This document shows positions 33,901 to 41,380 of a stretch of 64,000 nucleotides of DNA, piece by piece (positions within the stretch are counted from its first letter, which is position 1; every line of letters starts with the position of its first letter). The DNA comes from Tumebacillus flagellatus (lineage in GTDB: Bacteria; Bacillota; Bacilli; Tumebacillales; Tumebacillaceae). The translations under genes and the position numbers were made by a program. Location of the stretch: assembly GCF_000714935.1 (NCBI RefSeq), contig NZ_JMIR01000001.1, positions 93,122 to 157,121 on the forward strand, read 5' to 3'. Below the pieces are notes generated by a model. That model saw only the letters and a list, made by a program, of their open reading frames with translations. It had not been told where the DNA came from and did no database searches.

Positions 33901-34540
33901 TGACATAGTAGCCATTTACGACGGTGCTGTTGTTGTTGCAAGGGATCGTCGTGCCGTCGGAGAGAAAGCACATGCCGTCGACGGGGACGAAGGGGATGGG
34001 AGTTTCTAGGTCGTAGTATTGTGGAAATCCCGAATCGTCACTCCAATTTGCGGATGGATTGACATCTTGAGGTGTGTAAAATATTTTAGTTGACCCATCC
34101 GGATAATAGACATGAAAGATAGAGTTCAAATAAACATGATGTTGGTACACCCATCCCCCCTTCCCGATCTTTTTTAACTGTTCATCTACTGCCGCAATGT
34201 TGACTTTAAATGTTGTTGTTACGTACCCATTTACAATTTCGGGGTTTGGTTCCTCAACTTTGTGACCCTGATCCCAAACAACATACTCACCGGTTTTTGG
34301 ATTACAGACTGTATGAGTACCGTTGCAAGTTGGGGACAAATTGATCGTCCAACCTTCTGTGACATAAATTGTTGAGGTTGTATGATATTCGTCTCTCGTT
34401 TGGAACTTCCAATTTTCAGGGTCACCGGGTACTAATTGCACTCTTGGCCACGCCTGCGCAATTGTGGGTGAAAAAAGGGAAAACCATAGAATGCCAAAAA
34501 GAAAAAGAATTAAGATAGATGCATTTCGTTTTGTAAACAT
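30914..34540 (-). CDS. Very large secreted protein, unknown function
   Basis: A 1208-aa exported protein. It starts with a signal peptide (about 1-30, ending SPTIAQA-W). No sortase motif, SLH repeat or C-terminal membrane anchor is seen. The body is rich in aromatic, Asn and Asp residues with beta-strand character; a region at about 285-400 (STVSVTATIDGPTEAD; KASVTVKAYDVNGG) looks like an immunoglobulin/Big-type fold. Cys pairs occur near the N-terminus (CNGTHTVC, CFLSDGTTIPC). No enzyme motif recognised. It follows a stalk-domain protein by 11 bases, so the two are one operon and may form a surface complex. The first ~180 codons are visibly more AT-rich than the rest. Confidence 0.8.
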   Translation of the reverse strand: MFTKRNASILILFLFGILWFSLFSPTIAQAWPRVQLVPGDPENWKFQTRDEYHTTSTIYVTEGWTINLSPTCNGTHTVCNPKTGEYVVWDQGHKVEEPNPEIVNGYVTTTFKVNIAAVDEQLKKIGKGGWVYQHHVYLNSIFHVYYPDGSTKIFYTPQDVNPSANWSDDSGFPQYYDLETPIPFVPVDGMCFLSDGTTIPCNNNSTVVNGYYVNHIKPGELFVGSTASFSFQNQITWKGQDYVLYQSYITPFDDWSQHDNVVDGNDPLTRTITADPGGNKIMGMYKPKSTVSVTATIDGPTEADSTATEVDGTFSFDALSKGADLSKYEITNTVNCTFVKPGDKTGSLSGKADGRSGLPIKIQLSGGPSTKASVTVKAYDVNGGSDLATAEHTVVVYNAPPPAQSVGGQDLDPNSNGKIGADPAPGSSSDKFNVTQGVPTHEYLYTQAGGKRYLYNYHYQQVSKFKEYPITVQKSFHLTWEEQVQTGTDEQGNPVYEWQPREDTVVIPQPYTVKRNYSYWMVDSLNVYKMSYATMQNYALPGIVTMSPRNYAAPDVYADHHSDEAWHLQEPKYPNPYMIPGVEEVSGGQNGRPNPPSEDWRSEAEQQIPKIKVRNDPFSFDNLPQARMDSSWQDEKTQNPLDIPAPQQYQDSDRVFYQNHLYIDPSKINQYQTSSSGKVHYVPTGTTIPSQAAEVVDDIHNINYVTVHTPTVCYCDISDDRDHNQMTVPDPARRSLILTRNFTVSVPTDGPHQNYLNYGTRDYAEYIQTRQVWFPFDVYMDGEWKKSGQWLTIPKAYKAYTFALPVWVNEGDYDVKFRAVAENSPVQEGDPYYTNASQEENQANLNLAHHIATKIIPVKVIGRLFDFKVTDVADYNWELVFRPYKGSRDILPNRSYWVGDRDFNGDKRNPTVAPPFELPLGPKSSPLAGYSNVAVKTGYHFKFDLKTVGNMYGLYDGIRITPSFTFIKKDGTGRQDVDLYYSTNTKPFVKIGSQEDTLKRQFVLNTPLRNVTNAEFTDTATFLYDRVFNNQDRATAGNRTLYINNYSYKAEKPVPIGSAYAWELLSSGTRTFIGVHNNDAGDPALANAAVQKWYGEYSLPAAVKAVPKNFDLAGYARTHVLDDHSKDVWLKNGYLIVNFNIETIQNGDTDHPHLQYLHGPWDNQWRMEGMRSSFTDAEGHVFEIRDGDVLYYHADKSSYDDFGTYVPH

Positions 34541-34551
34541 TCAAGGGTCTC

Positions 34552-35754
34552 CTATTCAAGGCGATCCCATAGTGGCCCATGTTCAAAGACAAACATCGAC
34601 CCAGCGGAGTCTACCCCTCCAGGGTCTACCTCCCAACTGATTGCGTTTGGATCACTAGCAGAATACATAGTATCGTGGAGGCCTCCATACCACACATTTG
34701 GTTCAAATTGTGCTGCCTTATTTGCAGGATCAAGGAAAACGTTTTTCTTTTCTTTATAGTGGTCTACTCGAAACTTGATGTAGTTTCTCATATGAAATGT
34801 TCCATTATAGGGATCGTAGTACAACATGGAAGGTTCTACTTGAACACTACCTTCGATCTTAATCTCATTTTCTTTAACCCAGTTTGCGTACTTCGTAACC
34901 TGGTAAGACATACTTTCGTATCCCCCGGCATACGTGTCGCAAACTTTTTGCACCCAATCATCCGGCATGTTTTGATAATCTACATTTAGGAGCAAATCGA
35001 AGTGAGCTTGGATTTTTTGCGCCCAAGTATTTATGTTCTTCTTGTTAAACTGATCGAACATTTTGAAGGTATCTACGTTGGGTTTTGCTGCTTGGTGTCC
35101 AGATACTCGATAAGGCTCCTCATACATCCAGTTCGGCACATCCTCCAAGATGTACAAGTAATCCGACGCATTCTTCGGCAGGTTCGTATGGCGGATCTTG
35201 CGGCCCCAGGGGTCGGTGTCGGTGAGTTTGAGGTCGGTGATGTGGACTTTGTCCAGGTCTTGGGGCGGAGGGGTGAACGTGCCGCCGTTGTTGGTGGTGT
35301 TTTTGTAGGTGATCTTCACGGCGTTGTTCGCCGCATCCCACTTGACATCGGCACCCAAGTTTTCGCTGACGAAACGCAGCGGCACATACGTGCGGTCGTT
35401 CGTCATGACAGACTTGGTGTCGAGCATCACGGAGATGCCGTTGACGGTGGCTTTGTTCTCGCCGACGCGCATGCGAATGTCTCTGCCGGGCAGTTTGATG
35501 ATCACATACTGCGTGTTCGGCATCCAATCCACAGACGCACCCATGCTTTCCGCTACGAAACGCACCGGCACCATCGTGCGGTCGTTTTCATCGACGAACG
35601 GCTTGGCGTCCGGGAAAGCGATCTCTCTGTCATTCATCAAAACATGTATTGCTTGCTCTTGTATTGCATCAGCGTGAGAAGCGGGAACAGGCGTTGCGCC
35701 GAGCAACAAACCCGTTGCCGCAAGGGTTGTGAGGGGAAGCATCCATTTTTTCAC
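34552..35754 (-). CDS. Secreted stalk-domain (copper amine oxidase N-like) protein
   Basis: A 400-aa exported protein. After the signal peptide (KKWMLPLTTLAATGLLLGA, cleavage near ASHA) come two stalk repeats of the copper-amine-oxidase N-terminal type (about 35-95 and 95-150), each with a V-P-x-R-F-V-x-E-x-x-G core (MVPVRFVAESMGASVDW, YVPLRFVSENLGADVKW). The catalytic oxidase domain is absent; instead there is a unique C-terminal region of ~215 residues. The start is GTG 35754, 11 bases after AAGGAG; TTG 35763 is too close to it. Stalk repeats are GC-rich, but from about 35130 down the gene becomes AT-rich, suggesting a replaced C-terminus. Confidence 0.85.
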   Translation of the reverse strand: MKKWMLPLTTLAATGLLLGATPVPASHADAIQEQAIHVLMNDREIAFPDAKPFVDENDRTMVPVRFVAESMGASVDWMPNTQYVIIKLPGRDIRMRVGENKATVNGISVMLDTKSVMTNDRTYVPLRFVSENLGADVKWDAANNAVKITYKNTTNNGGTFTPPPQDLDKVHITDLKLTDTDPWGRKIRHTNLPKNASDYLYILEDVPNWMYEEPYRVSGHQAAKPNVDTFKMFDQFNKKNINTWAQKIQAHFDLLLNVDYQNMPDDWVQKVCDTYAGGYESMSYQVTKYANWVKENEIKIEGSVQVEPSMLYYDPYNGTFHMRNYIKFRVDHYKEKKNVFLDPANKAAQFEPNVWYGGLHDTMYSASDPNAISWEVDPGGVDSAGSMFVFEHGPLWDRLE

Positions 35755-35873
35755 GAGGTTCAATTCTCCTTATCGTTGCTTTGTAAATAACCGTTACTAA
35801 CCATAATTTAGTATACATGAAAGCTTCAGACAGTTCGAGAAAAAATCCTCTGTTCACTTTTCATGACAGTTAG

Positions 35874-36620
35874 TTTTTAGAAGCTCGATGGTCGCTTTAT
35901 GAGCGCTTTTCCGATGCGGCAGTTGACTTTCGATACAAAGCCTCCCGAATGGAAGCACATGCGAACGCGCTCACGTTCACATGGAAAGGGGCTGCTTCGG
36001 AGCGTTTCGTTCAACAAATTGAAGAAAAAATAATCATCCCCGCACTAGGAGCGGCTCTTGAAGATATCGAGGAGCACCCAGAAAAGTACCTGAAAAAATT
36101 CGGCAACCTCTTGCTCGACGGAATGGAGGAGTTTTTAGGCATCCCGGAGATTGAGGAGTCTTGGAAGAAACTGACCGACCCAAAAAGTTCGTGGGGAGAT
36201 CGCATCCAAGCGGGCAGTTCGTTGGTGACGAACATCGGCACGGATTTGCTGATGGTGATCGGCGTCGGCGAAGAGGTCCGAGCAGCGGAACTGCTCGCCA
36301 AAGCTGGTGAGAAGTTCGGCCCAGCAATCTTGAATCTGCAACGCTCACTGGCGTACAAGACGCTGGTTGACACAAATGGCACGAACTTCTTCAAGAAGCT
36401 CTCCAACGGCAAAACCCTTCTCCGCGGTTTCAACGTCGGTCCGCGCCTCGCGCCAGCCGGAGCTTCACTGGAAGCTGCGGGAGAAGGACGGACGCTGACC
36501 GAGTGGTACTCCCAAACCAAGGATACTCTCTACCGTTTCATAGAGAGTGAGATGGTACAACTAAATTCTTTTTGCGATGAGACAATAAAACAGGTCAATT
36601 ATGGTGGTATCAATCCATAA
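35874..36620 (+). pseudogene. Truncated WXG-type toxin remnant
   Basis: The open frame from 35874 encodes a WXG-like helical hairpin without its beginning: FSDAAVDFRYKASRMEAHAN is followed by TFTWKGAASERF, the WxG-motif neighbourhood. No ATG, GTG or TTG exists in frame before Met at 35949, which lies inside the domain, and a TAG stop is just upstream. The middle (to about residue 200) resembles linker regions of LXG/WXG polymorphic toxins. The last codons (ETIKQVNYGGINP) run into a terminator hairpin, so the C-terminal toxin domain is missing too. It lies beside a complete WXG-type toxin (37076-38554), likely as scrap from module exchange. Confidence 0.65.
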
Positions 36621-36632
36621 TTGACCTGTTTT
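36587..36632. terminator. Terminator shared by toxin remnant and immunity gene
   Basis: An 18-bp stem (AAAACAGGTCAATTATGG and its complement), A-rich left and T-rich right. It lies between the plus-strand remnant, whose stop it contains, and the minus-strand gene ending at 36660. Confidence 0.9.
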
Positions 36633-36659
36633 TATTTCGTAGCGGTATCCCTCTTTTGG

Positions 36660-37058
36660 CTACAGTTCCTCATGAATGCCTTTTTCTAAAAACTCTATGC
36701 TGATTCGATCAACTTCCATCTCAACATATTTCCCTATCAAATCAGGATAGTCAGCAAAATACTCATCTTCGTCAAGAATAATAATTCCCGCATTAATTGA
36801 GTTCTCATCTAAAAGACCCCGAATACAGTACCCAAACCCTTGATCAAGACGTTCTAATTCCTTCTCGTTCTCATAAATTTCACGAACCTTAAACTCATCA
36901 AGAATCGTGAATCCTATTGACACAGGATATTTTTGCCCTACTTCTATTTCGTAGGGACAGATGAAAGCAAATCCTGTAAATTCAACACCTTCAATTTCAA
37001 CAGTTACTTCCTCCTCAACATGAGGATCTAATCTTTTTACTAAAGCCATATATTCCAT
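36660..37058 (-). CDS. Candidate immunity protein for the WXG-type toxin
   Basis: A 132-aa acidic, soluble protein with alternating beta and helix (EEEVTVEIEGVEFTGFAFIC, GYCIRGLLDENSINAGIIIL), not recognised as a known family. It starts 17 bases downstream of the toxin stop with a good ribosome site (GAGGTG) and shares the toxin's low GC content. Position, size and charge are those expected of an immunity protein that neutralises the preceding toxin; this is inference from context. Confidence 0.7.
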   Translation of the reverse strand: MEYMALVKRLDPHVEEEVTVEIEGVEFTGFAFICPYEIEVGQKYPVSIGFTILDEFKVREIYENEKELERLDQGFGYCIRGLLDENSINAGIIILDEDEYFADYPDLIGKYVEMEVDRISIEFLEKGIHEEL

Positions 37059-37075
37059 CTGCTACACCTCATTTC

Positions 37076-38554
37076 TTATTCTATATCCACAGGATTAATG
37101 ATAGGGATATTTTTGCCATTGATGGTCTTCCAGAACTTTTTACCGCTCTGAGTATGATAAGTAGTAATTTCACCGTTATTGTTAGTTCCAACAAATTCAA
37201 ATTTTGCGTAACCGTCCTTGTTAGTTCCCATAAACCTAACATATCCTGTACGCTTTTCACCCTTATATTCGTACTCTACTTTAATTCCGTTTTTTATTAC
37301 CTCCCTAGCTCCATCTAAGTATACATCTGCATTTTTGTACAGATCACCAAATTCTTTTCCATGCTTGTCAAAATGTCCTTCAAGCTTTGCACGGTCAGCA
37401 AAATCAGACGGAATTTTACCTACCCTCTCAACACCACTCGTCACTGGCTTGTTAGGCTCAAGTTGACCCATTTCAGGCGGACGTTCATCTGGAATTTTTT
37501 CCAACTTGGAGCCTCGAACATCCAACGTAGATTCAATATTAGGAAGTTCAGATTTCCTGCTCATGATATAGGAGTAATACGTCTCAGCTCCGTTTGGCAC
37601 CTTTTTCGGCCATAAGACTTTTTTGGAAACCTTCTTTTCTTGTCCATCCTTGAGTGGAAGAAAATCCTCTGGATTCGACATCATCAGAAAGTAAGTTGGG
37701 TAATCAGGTTCTTGAGTAATGTCTTTCCCCTGTTGCTTCAAGGTTTCGAATTTGTTCATTATGTCCATGACCTGAAAATAATGGGTCACGGAGCGCTCAA
37801 TTTGATCGTCCGTTGCATCGCCAAAACGATCCTTTATATAATAGTCAATAATATCGTCTTCAGCTTTCGTCCCCCGTAACTGATCGGGAACATCTAGATT
37901 GTACACCATCACCCGCGCCAGAGCCATGAGGTTCTTGTGACGTTCTTGCGGTGAGTAGACTTTCTCTTCCGGCTTGATGTAATCTTGAAGCTGTTCAGGA
38001 TGGCGCATGTAATAGCCCCGCAAGGAATCCGGAAGTCCGTCAAGCGCAACGCTGGCGGCACTTCCAAATCCCGTCACATGCTGAAAGTGCAACCGATTCT
38101 GAAAGTACATGAGTTTCTCAATAGCCTGTGCCGCTTGACCGTCTATAAGATTAGCCTCTGACTCCGCTTGTTGACGAAGAGAATTCGCTTGGTATTGTTG
38201 TTCGCGGTAACTGTCCCACTGTTCTTCCGTCTCGGGTCTCATGTGTGCTAAGTATTGACTGATTTGATTGGCCTGTTGACGCAAGCGAATGACTGTCTCC
38301 ATCCGAACCGCTAACTGATTTAGGATCCCTGCCGCCGAATCTAGTGTGTTGCTTACGGTATGGTAGTCCTCGTGGAGATGCTCTGCACTTATTCCAAATG
38401 CCCTCGCTGCATCCCCTTTCCAACCTCCCTGTCCCTGCGCCAATTCTTGGGCTCCAGAAGCAAATCGGCGGGCTGAGTACCTCAGATTAAAACTAGCCCC
38501 TGAAAGAGAACGAGCAAGTGATCGCAAGTTTTCTGGATCAGCAAATAAGCTCAA
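37076..38554 (-). CDS. WXG100-type polymorphic toxin with C-terminal nuclease-like domain
   Basis: A 492-aa protein. Residues 1-95 form the WXG100-type hairpin (GGWKGDAARAFG with Trp45), the delivery signal for type VII (ESX) secretion. A long helical middle follows. The last ~110 residues form a distinct domain opening with LEGHFDKHGKEFGDLYKNAD and ending with FEFVGTNNNGEITTYHTQSG and FWKTINGK; this His, Gly-x-Ile-x-T-x-Y pattern resembles BECR-fold (barnase/EndoU/colicin E5/RelE-like) RNase toxins. The start is TTG 38554 behind AAGGTGG. Followed by a candidate immunity gene. No ESX secretion gene is in the window. Confidence 0.78.
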   Translation of the reverse strand: MSLFADPENLRSLARSLSGASFNLRYSARRFASGAQELAQGQGGWKGDAARAFGISAEHLHEDYHTVSNTLDSAAGILNQLAVRMETVIRLRQQANQISQYLAHMRPETEEQWDSYREQQYQANSLRQQAESEANLIDGQAAQAIEKLMYFQNRLHFQHVTGFGSAASVALDGLPDSLRGYYMRHPEQLQDYIKPEEKVYSPQERHKNLMALARVMVYNLDVPDQLRGTKAEDDIIDYYIKDRFGDATDDQIERSVTHYFQVMDIMNKFETLKQQGKDITQEPDYPTYFLMMSNPEDFLPLKDGQEKKVSKKVLWPKKVPNGAETYYSYIMSRKSELPNIESTLDVRGSKLEKIPDERPPEMGQLEPNKPVTSGVERVGKIPSDFADRAKLEGHFDKHGKEFGDLYKNADVYLDGAREVIKNGIKVEYEYKGEKRTGYVRFMGTNKDGYAKFEFVGTNNNGEITTYHTQSGKKFWKTINGKNIPIINPVDIE

Positions 38555-38640
38555 TCAAGATTCCACCTTTTTACACAAATTGAATCCCCTCTTTATTGTA
38601 AATCATGATTTTATCACTCTCAATATTTCTACAAGAACTA

Positions 38641-39075
38641 CTACAAAGTAAAATCCCATTGGGATACTCCCAACAGGTCATAGCGGAGACGGATATACAA
38701 ATCAAATTTGGTGGGTCTTCTACCGCGACCCTTTTCTGTAATGTGAAGGTCTACTCCGTCGAAAACGCGGTTTAACAGGACGTTTTTTCACGTTTTGCTG
38801 TTCAATCGCTTGTAGGCATCAATGACGTTGGAAATGTTGGTTTGGATTCGGGCATGATCCACAACCAGTTTTGGTTGTTTCTCTTCGTGCCGATCAAGGT
38901 ATGCAACGCGACGCTCCAAATCCTCCAACTCCGCTTGATACTTCGCGCGACGATCCTCGAATTCTGCTTTGCTGAATGTACCATCCAATACCAACTCGTA
39001 GGCACGTTCCAGTTTCCGTTGAATACTCTCTCGTTGTTGTTCGACTTGTTGCAGCTTCCCTCTTCACGCGGTTGG
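38641..39075 (-). pseudogene. C-terminal remnant of a large serine recombinase
   Basis: The minus-strand frame reads KLQQVEQQRESIQRKLERAY, then LVLDGTFSKAEFEDRRAKYQ: the coiled-coil region typical of large serine integrases (LdG-x-I-s-k-eE-x-eeR). It continues to NSKT, hits a TGA stop (38788-38790, one base change from CGA), and then carries on in the same frame with VLLNRVFDGVDLHITEKGRG and a typical integrase end to TAG at 38641. The catalytic N-terminal domain is absent. Upstream of about 39075 the coding match shifts frame. It marks the edge of a former mobile element beside the toxin genes. Confidence 0.75.
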
Positions 39076-39385
39076 TTTTGTCACGAAAAGCGGAAGCCCC
39101 TTGCAAAAACATGGAACTCACCAAACGCAGAGTCATTGGGTCCACTTGGAACATGAGAGCAACTCCTCGAACACTAATAAAAATACCCAACAATTATATA
39201 TGAAAATTACAAAATTTCACAAGAAACCACACTCCGTAACAACTCCACTGGCCCCATGCCACATCATTCGCCCTTTCATCACACTTACCGCCTTTGTTTT
39301 TTGGCAGAAAAAAGAACCTCGCCCGCACCGAGGAGGTTCTTGTGTTACTTGTGCAGCTCTCCTGTCTGCCCCACATCCGAGAAAA
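39076..39385. other. Non-coding stretch beside the recombinase remnant
   Basis: About 310 bases. Minus-strand codons 39061-39155 read MTLRLVSSMFLQGASAFRDK and could be a frameshifted extension of the recombinase, but no family is recognised. The right part contains the terminator of methionine gamma-lyase. I see no promoter or intact gene. Confidence 0.5.
39305..39341 (-). terminator. Terminator of methionine gamma-lyase
   Basis: The stem AAGAACCTC/GAGGTTCTT with a U tract on the minus strand, 45 bases after the stop at 39386. Confidence 0.85.
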
Positions 39386-40633
39386 TCACGCCGCGCTGTG
39401 CGGCCCTTTACCCTTATCGGAACCAGTGGCGACCGGCTCCGAAATTTTCGCCAACGCCTGCTCCAAGTCGGCGATGATGTCTTGCGGATGCTCCAGCCCC
39501 ACCGACAAGCGCACCAGACCGTCGGCGATGCCCATCTCGTCGCGGCGCACGTCCGCCGGAACGACGGCGTGCGTCATCGAAGCCGGGTGCTGGATCAACG
39601 TCGTCGCTTCGCCCAGCGACACCGCCAATTGCGCGAGGCGCACGGAGTTCATCAGCGTGCGTCCGCCTTCGAGAGTCTCCACTTCAAACGCGATCATCCC
39701 GCCGGAGCCGCGCATCTGACGCGCGATCAGGTCTTTTTGCGGATGGTTTTCATCACCCGGGAAATAGACGTTCGTGACTTTGGGGTGTTGGTGCAGGAAT
39801 TCGGCGACTTTCTTCGCGTTCTCGCAATGGCGTTCCATGCGCAGCGAGAGCGTCTTGATTCCGCGCAGGATCAGCCACGCTTCCATCGGAGCCATCACTG
39901 CGCCGATGTCTTTGAGCGTGGAGAAGCGCAGTTCGTCGAGGAACGCCTTGCGCCCGACCGCGACGCCGGCGATCAAGTCGCCGTGTCCGCCGAGATACTT
40001 CGTCGCGCTGTGCACCACGACGTCCGCGCCGTGCTGCAGCGGTTGTTGCAAGTACGGCGTCATGAACGTGTTGTCCACGACGAGTTGCGCTCCCCCCGCG
40101 TGCGCGATGTCGGCGACCGCCTGCAGATCGACCACTTTCAGCGTGGGGTTGATCGGGGTTTCCACGTAGACCACTTTGGTCTCCGGGCGCATGGCGGCAC
40201 GAACTCGTTCCATGTCCGCCATGTCGACGAGATCGAATTGCACGCCGAATTTTTCCTTGAGCATCGTGAGCAGGCCGTACGTGCAGCCGTAGAGACCGTC
40301 GGAGCAGAGGATGTGGTCGCCCGATTTGATCATCGCGATCAACACCGCCGAAATCGCGCCCATGCCGGAGCCGAACGCCAGCCCTGCTTCGGCGCCTTCG
40401 AGTTCCGCCATCGCTTTCTCCAGCACCTCGACCGTCGGGTTGGCGATGCGCGAATAGATCATGCCCGGCTCTTCTCCCGCAAACCGCGCCCCGCCCGTTT
40501 CGGCGTTCGGGAATACGTAGGTGGACGTCATATAGAGCGGAACCGTCAACGACCCGAATACTTCAGATCGCGGATCGGCCGTATGGATGCTTTTCGTTTC
40601 GAACCCTTGGATCTCTTGGAACTCTCGTGCCAT
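39386..40633 (-). CDS. mgl: Methionine gamma-lyase (Cys/Met metabolism PLP enzyme)
   Basis: A 415-aa PLP enzyme that splits L-methionine to methanethiol, 2-oxobutyrate and ammonia. Seen: Tyr60 and Arg62 (YSRIANPT, phosphate binding from the partner subunit), the PLP Lys212 in SATKYLGGHGDL, and Cys117 in LYGCTYG. Cys at this position is the mark of methionine gamma-lyases (Cys116 of the Pseudomonas enzyme) rather than cystathionine synthases or lyases. The start at 40633 follows AAGGGGGAG; an earlier Met would overlap the promoter. A sigma-54 promoter and paired repeats lie upstream, so the gene is likely inducible by an amino-acid-sensing activator. Confidence 0.9.
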   Translation of the reverse strand: MAREFQEIQGFETKSIHTADPRSEVFGSLTVPLYMTSTYVFPNAETGGARFAGEEPGMIYSRIANPTVEVLEKAMAELEGAEAGLAFGSGMGAISAVLIAMIKSGDHILCSDGLYGCTYGLLTMLKEKFGVQFDLVDMADMERVRAAMRPETKVVYVETPINPTLKVVDLQAVADIAHAGGAQLVVDNTFMTPYLQQPLQHGADVVVHSATKYLGGHGDLIAGVAVGRKAFLDELRFSTLKDIGAVMAPMEAWLILRGIKTLSLRMERHCENAKKVAEFLHQHPKVTNVYFPGDENHPQKDLIARQMRGSGGMIAFEVETLEGGRTLMNSVRLAQLAVSLGEATTLIQHPASMTHAVVPADVRRDEMGIADGLVRLSVGLEHPQDIIADLEQALAKISEPVATGSDKGKGPHSAA

Positions 40634-40682
40634 TCGAATCTCCCCCTTGGAGTTTTCGTTTTTATTCTTGTATGTAAGCGGT

Positions 40683-40699
40683 TGCAAGGATCGTGCCAA
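40683..40699 (-). promoter_or_regulatory. Sigma-54 (-24/-12) promoter of mgl
   Basis: Minus strand TTGGCACGATCCTTGCA matches the sigma-54 consensus TTGGCACRnnnnTTGCW at every defined position. The -24 GG and -12 GC are correctly spaced. Transcription would begin near 40672, leaving a leader of about 40 bases before the mgl start. Confidence 0.85.
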
Positions 40700-40752
40700 C
40701 GTGCGGAATGGCGCAGCAGTGCGGTTTTTTCAAGGGGGAAAGGGCTGAGAGT

Positions 40753-40781
40753 GGCACGATTTTATTCCAGCGGCACGATTT
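40753..40781. promoter_or_regulatory. Paired upstream repeats, candidate enhancer of mgl
   Basis: Two copies of GGCACGATTT-type sequence (exact 10-mer at 40753-40762 and 40772-40781), 19 bases apart, about 80-110 bases upstream of the predicted sigma-54 start. That is a normal position for activator binding sites. The octamer ATCGTGCC is repeated in inverse orientation inside the promoter itself. Confidence 0.6.
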
Positions 40782-40808
40782 CGTTCCGTTTTTTCAGAAG
40801 GCGAGGGT

Positions 40809-40846
40809 AAAAAAAGACCCGACTCTGCGGGGAGCCGGGTTTTTCA
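40809..40846 (-). terminator. Terminator of the SRPBCC gene
   Basis: A stem of about 9 bp (AACCCGGCT pairing with AGTCGGGTT-type sequence) followed by seven T residues on the minus strand. Confidence 0.82.
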
Positions 40847-40921
40847 GCGGTCAGGCGGGATTTGTGTTTCGTGTTTGTTACGTTTTTCATACGTTACGTT
40901 GGAGTGGTTCGTTGAAGACCT

Positions 40922-41380
40922 TCATCGACTCTCCCGCTCCACCAACTTTTTGAGCCGTGAGAGGCTGCGCTTCGTGACGGCATACATAACGGGCGTCATC
41001 AGCCACGGATCGAACGCCCACCGCCACGGCTTTTTCAGTTCAAAGCGAAACACGGACCGCACAACCGTCCGCTCCGCCCCGTCGCGCAGATACGTCCATG
41101 ATCCCGCTCCGCTTTCGATCGGGAGTCCGTGCGCTTGCACCAGGCGCACCACCGTTTGGCGCAGGGGCTGCACCGCCAGATATTCCATGTCGAAGCGATA
41201 CCCCCACAGCATCCGGCCGCCGACGGTAAACGTCGCGCCCTTGGTCGGATGTCCGTCCTTGGTGAAGCGGCCGCCTGTCACGCGGAAATCCCACTCGCCC
41301 CGGCGGGTCGGGTCCTGCATGAGCGCCCAGACTTCTTCCACGGGCGCGTGAATTTCAATTTCACAAGTGACGCGCGCCAT
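40922..41380 (-). CDS. SRPBCC-family (START/polyketide cyclase-like) protein
   Basis: A 152-aa protein with a helix-grip fold: ARVTCEIEIHAPVEEVWALM at the start, DPTRRGEWDFRV, and a long C-terminal helix (VMYAVTKRSLSRLKKLVE). Such proteins bind hydrophobic ligands in a deep cavity; no catalytic residue is conserved enough to name an activity. The start codon touches the stop of the upstream 136-aa gene (TAG then ATG), so they are co-translated. Confidence 0.82.
   Translation of the reverse strand: MARVTCEIEIHAPVEEVWALMQDPTRRGEWDFRVTGGRFTKDGHPTKGATFTVGGRMLWGYRFDMEYLAVQPLRQTVVRLVQAHGLPIESGAGSWTYLRDGAERTVVRSVFRFELKKPWRWAFDPWLMTPVMYAVTKRSLSRLKKLVERESR

Noticed and set aside
38894-39193. A 99-codon minus-strand frame
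   Set aside because: Its second half is an out-of-frame reading of the recombinase remnant; the first half has no recognisable family or ribosome site.
40634-40921. Possible SAM riboswitch before methionine gamma-lyase
   Set aside because: No SAM-I core or leader terminator is seen; a sigma-54 promoter about 50 bases from the start leaves no room for one.
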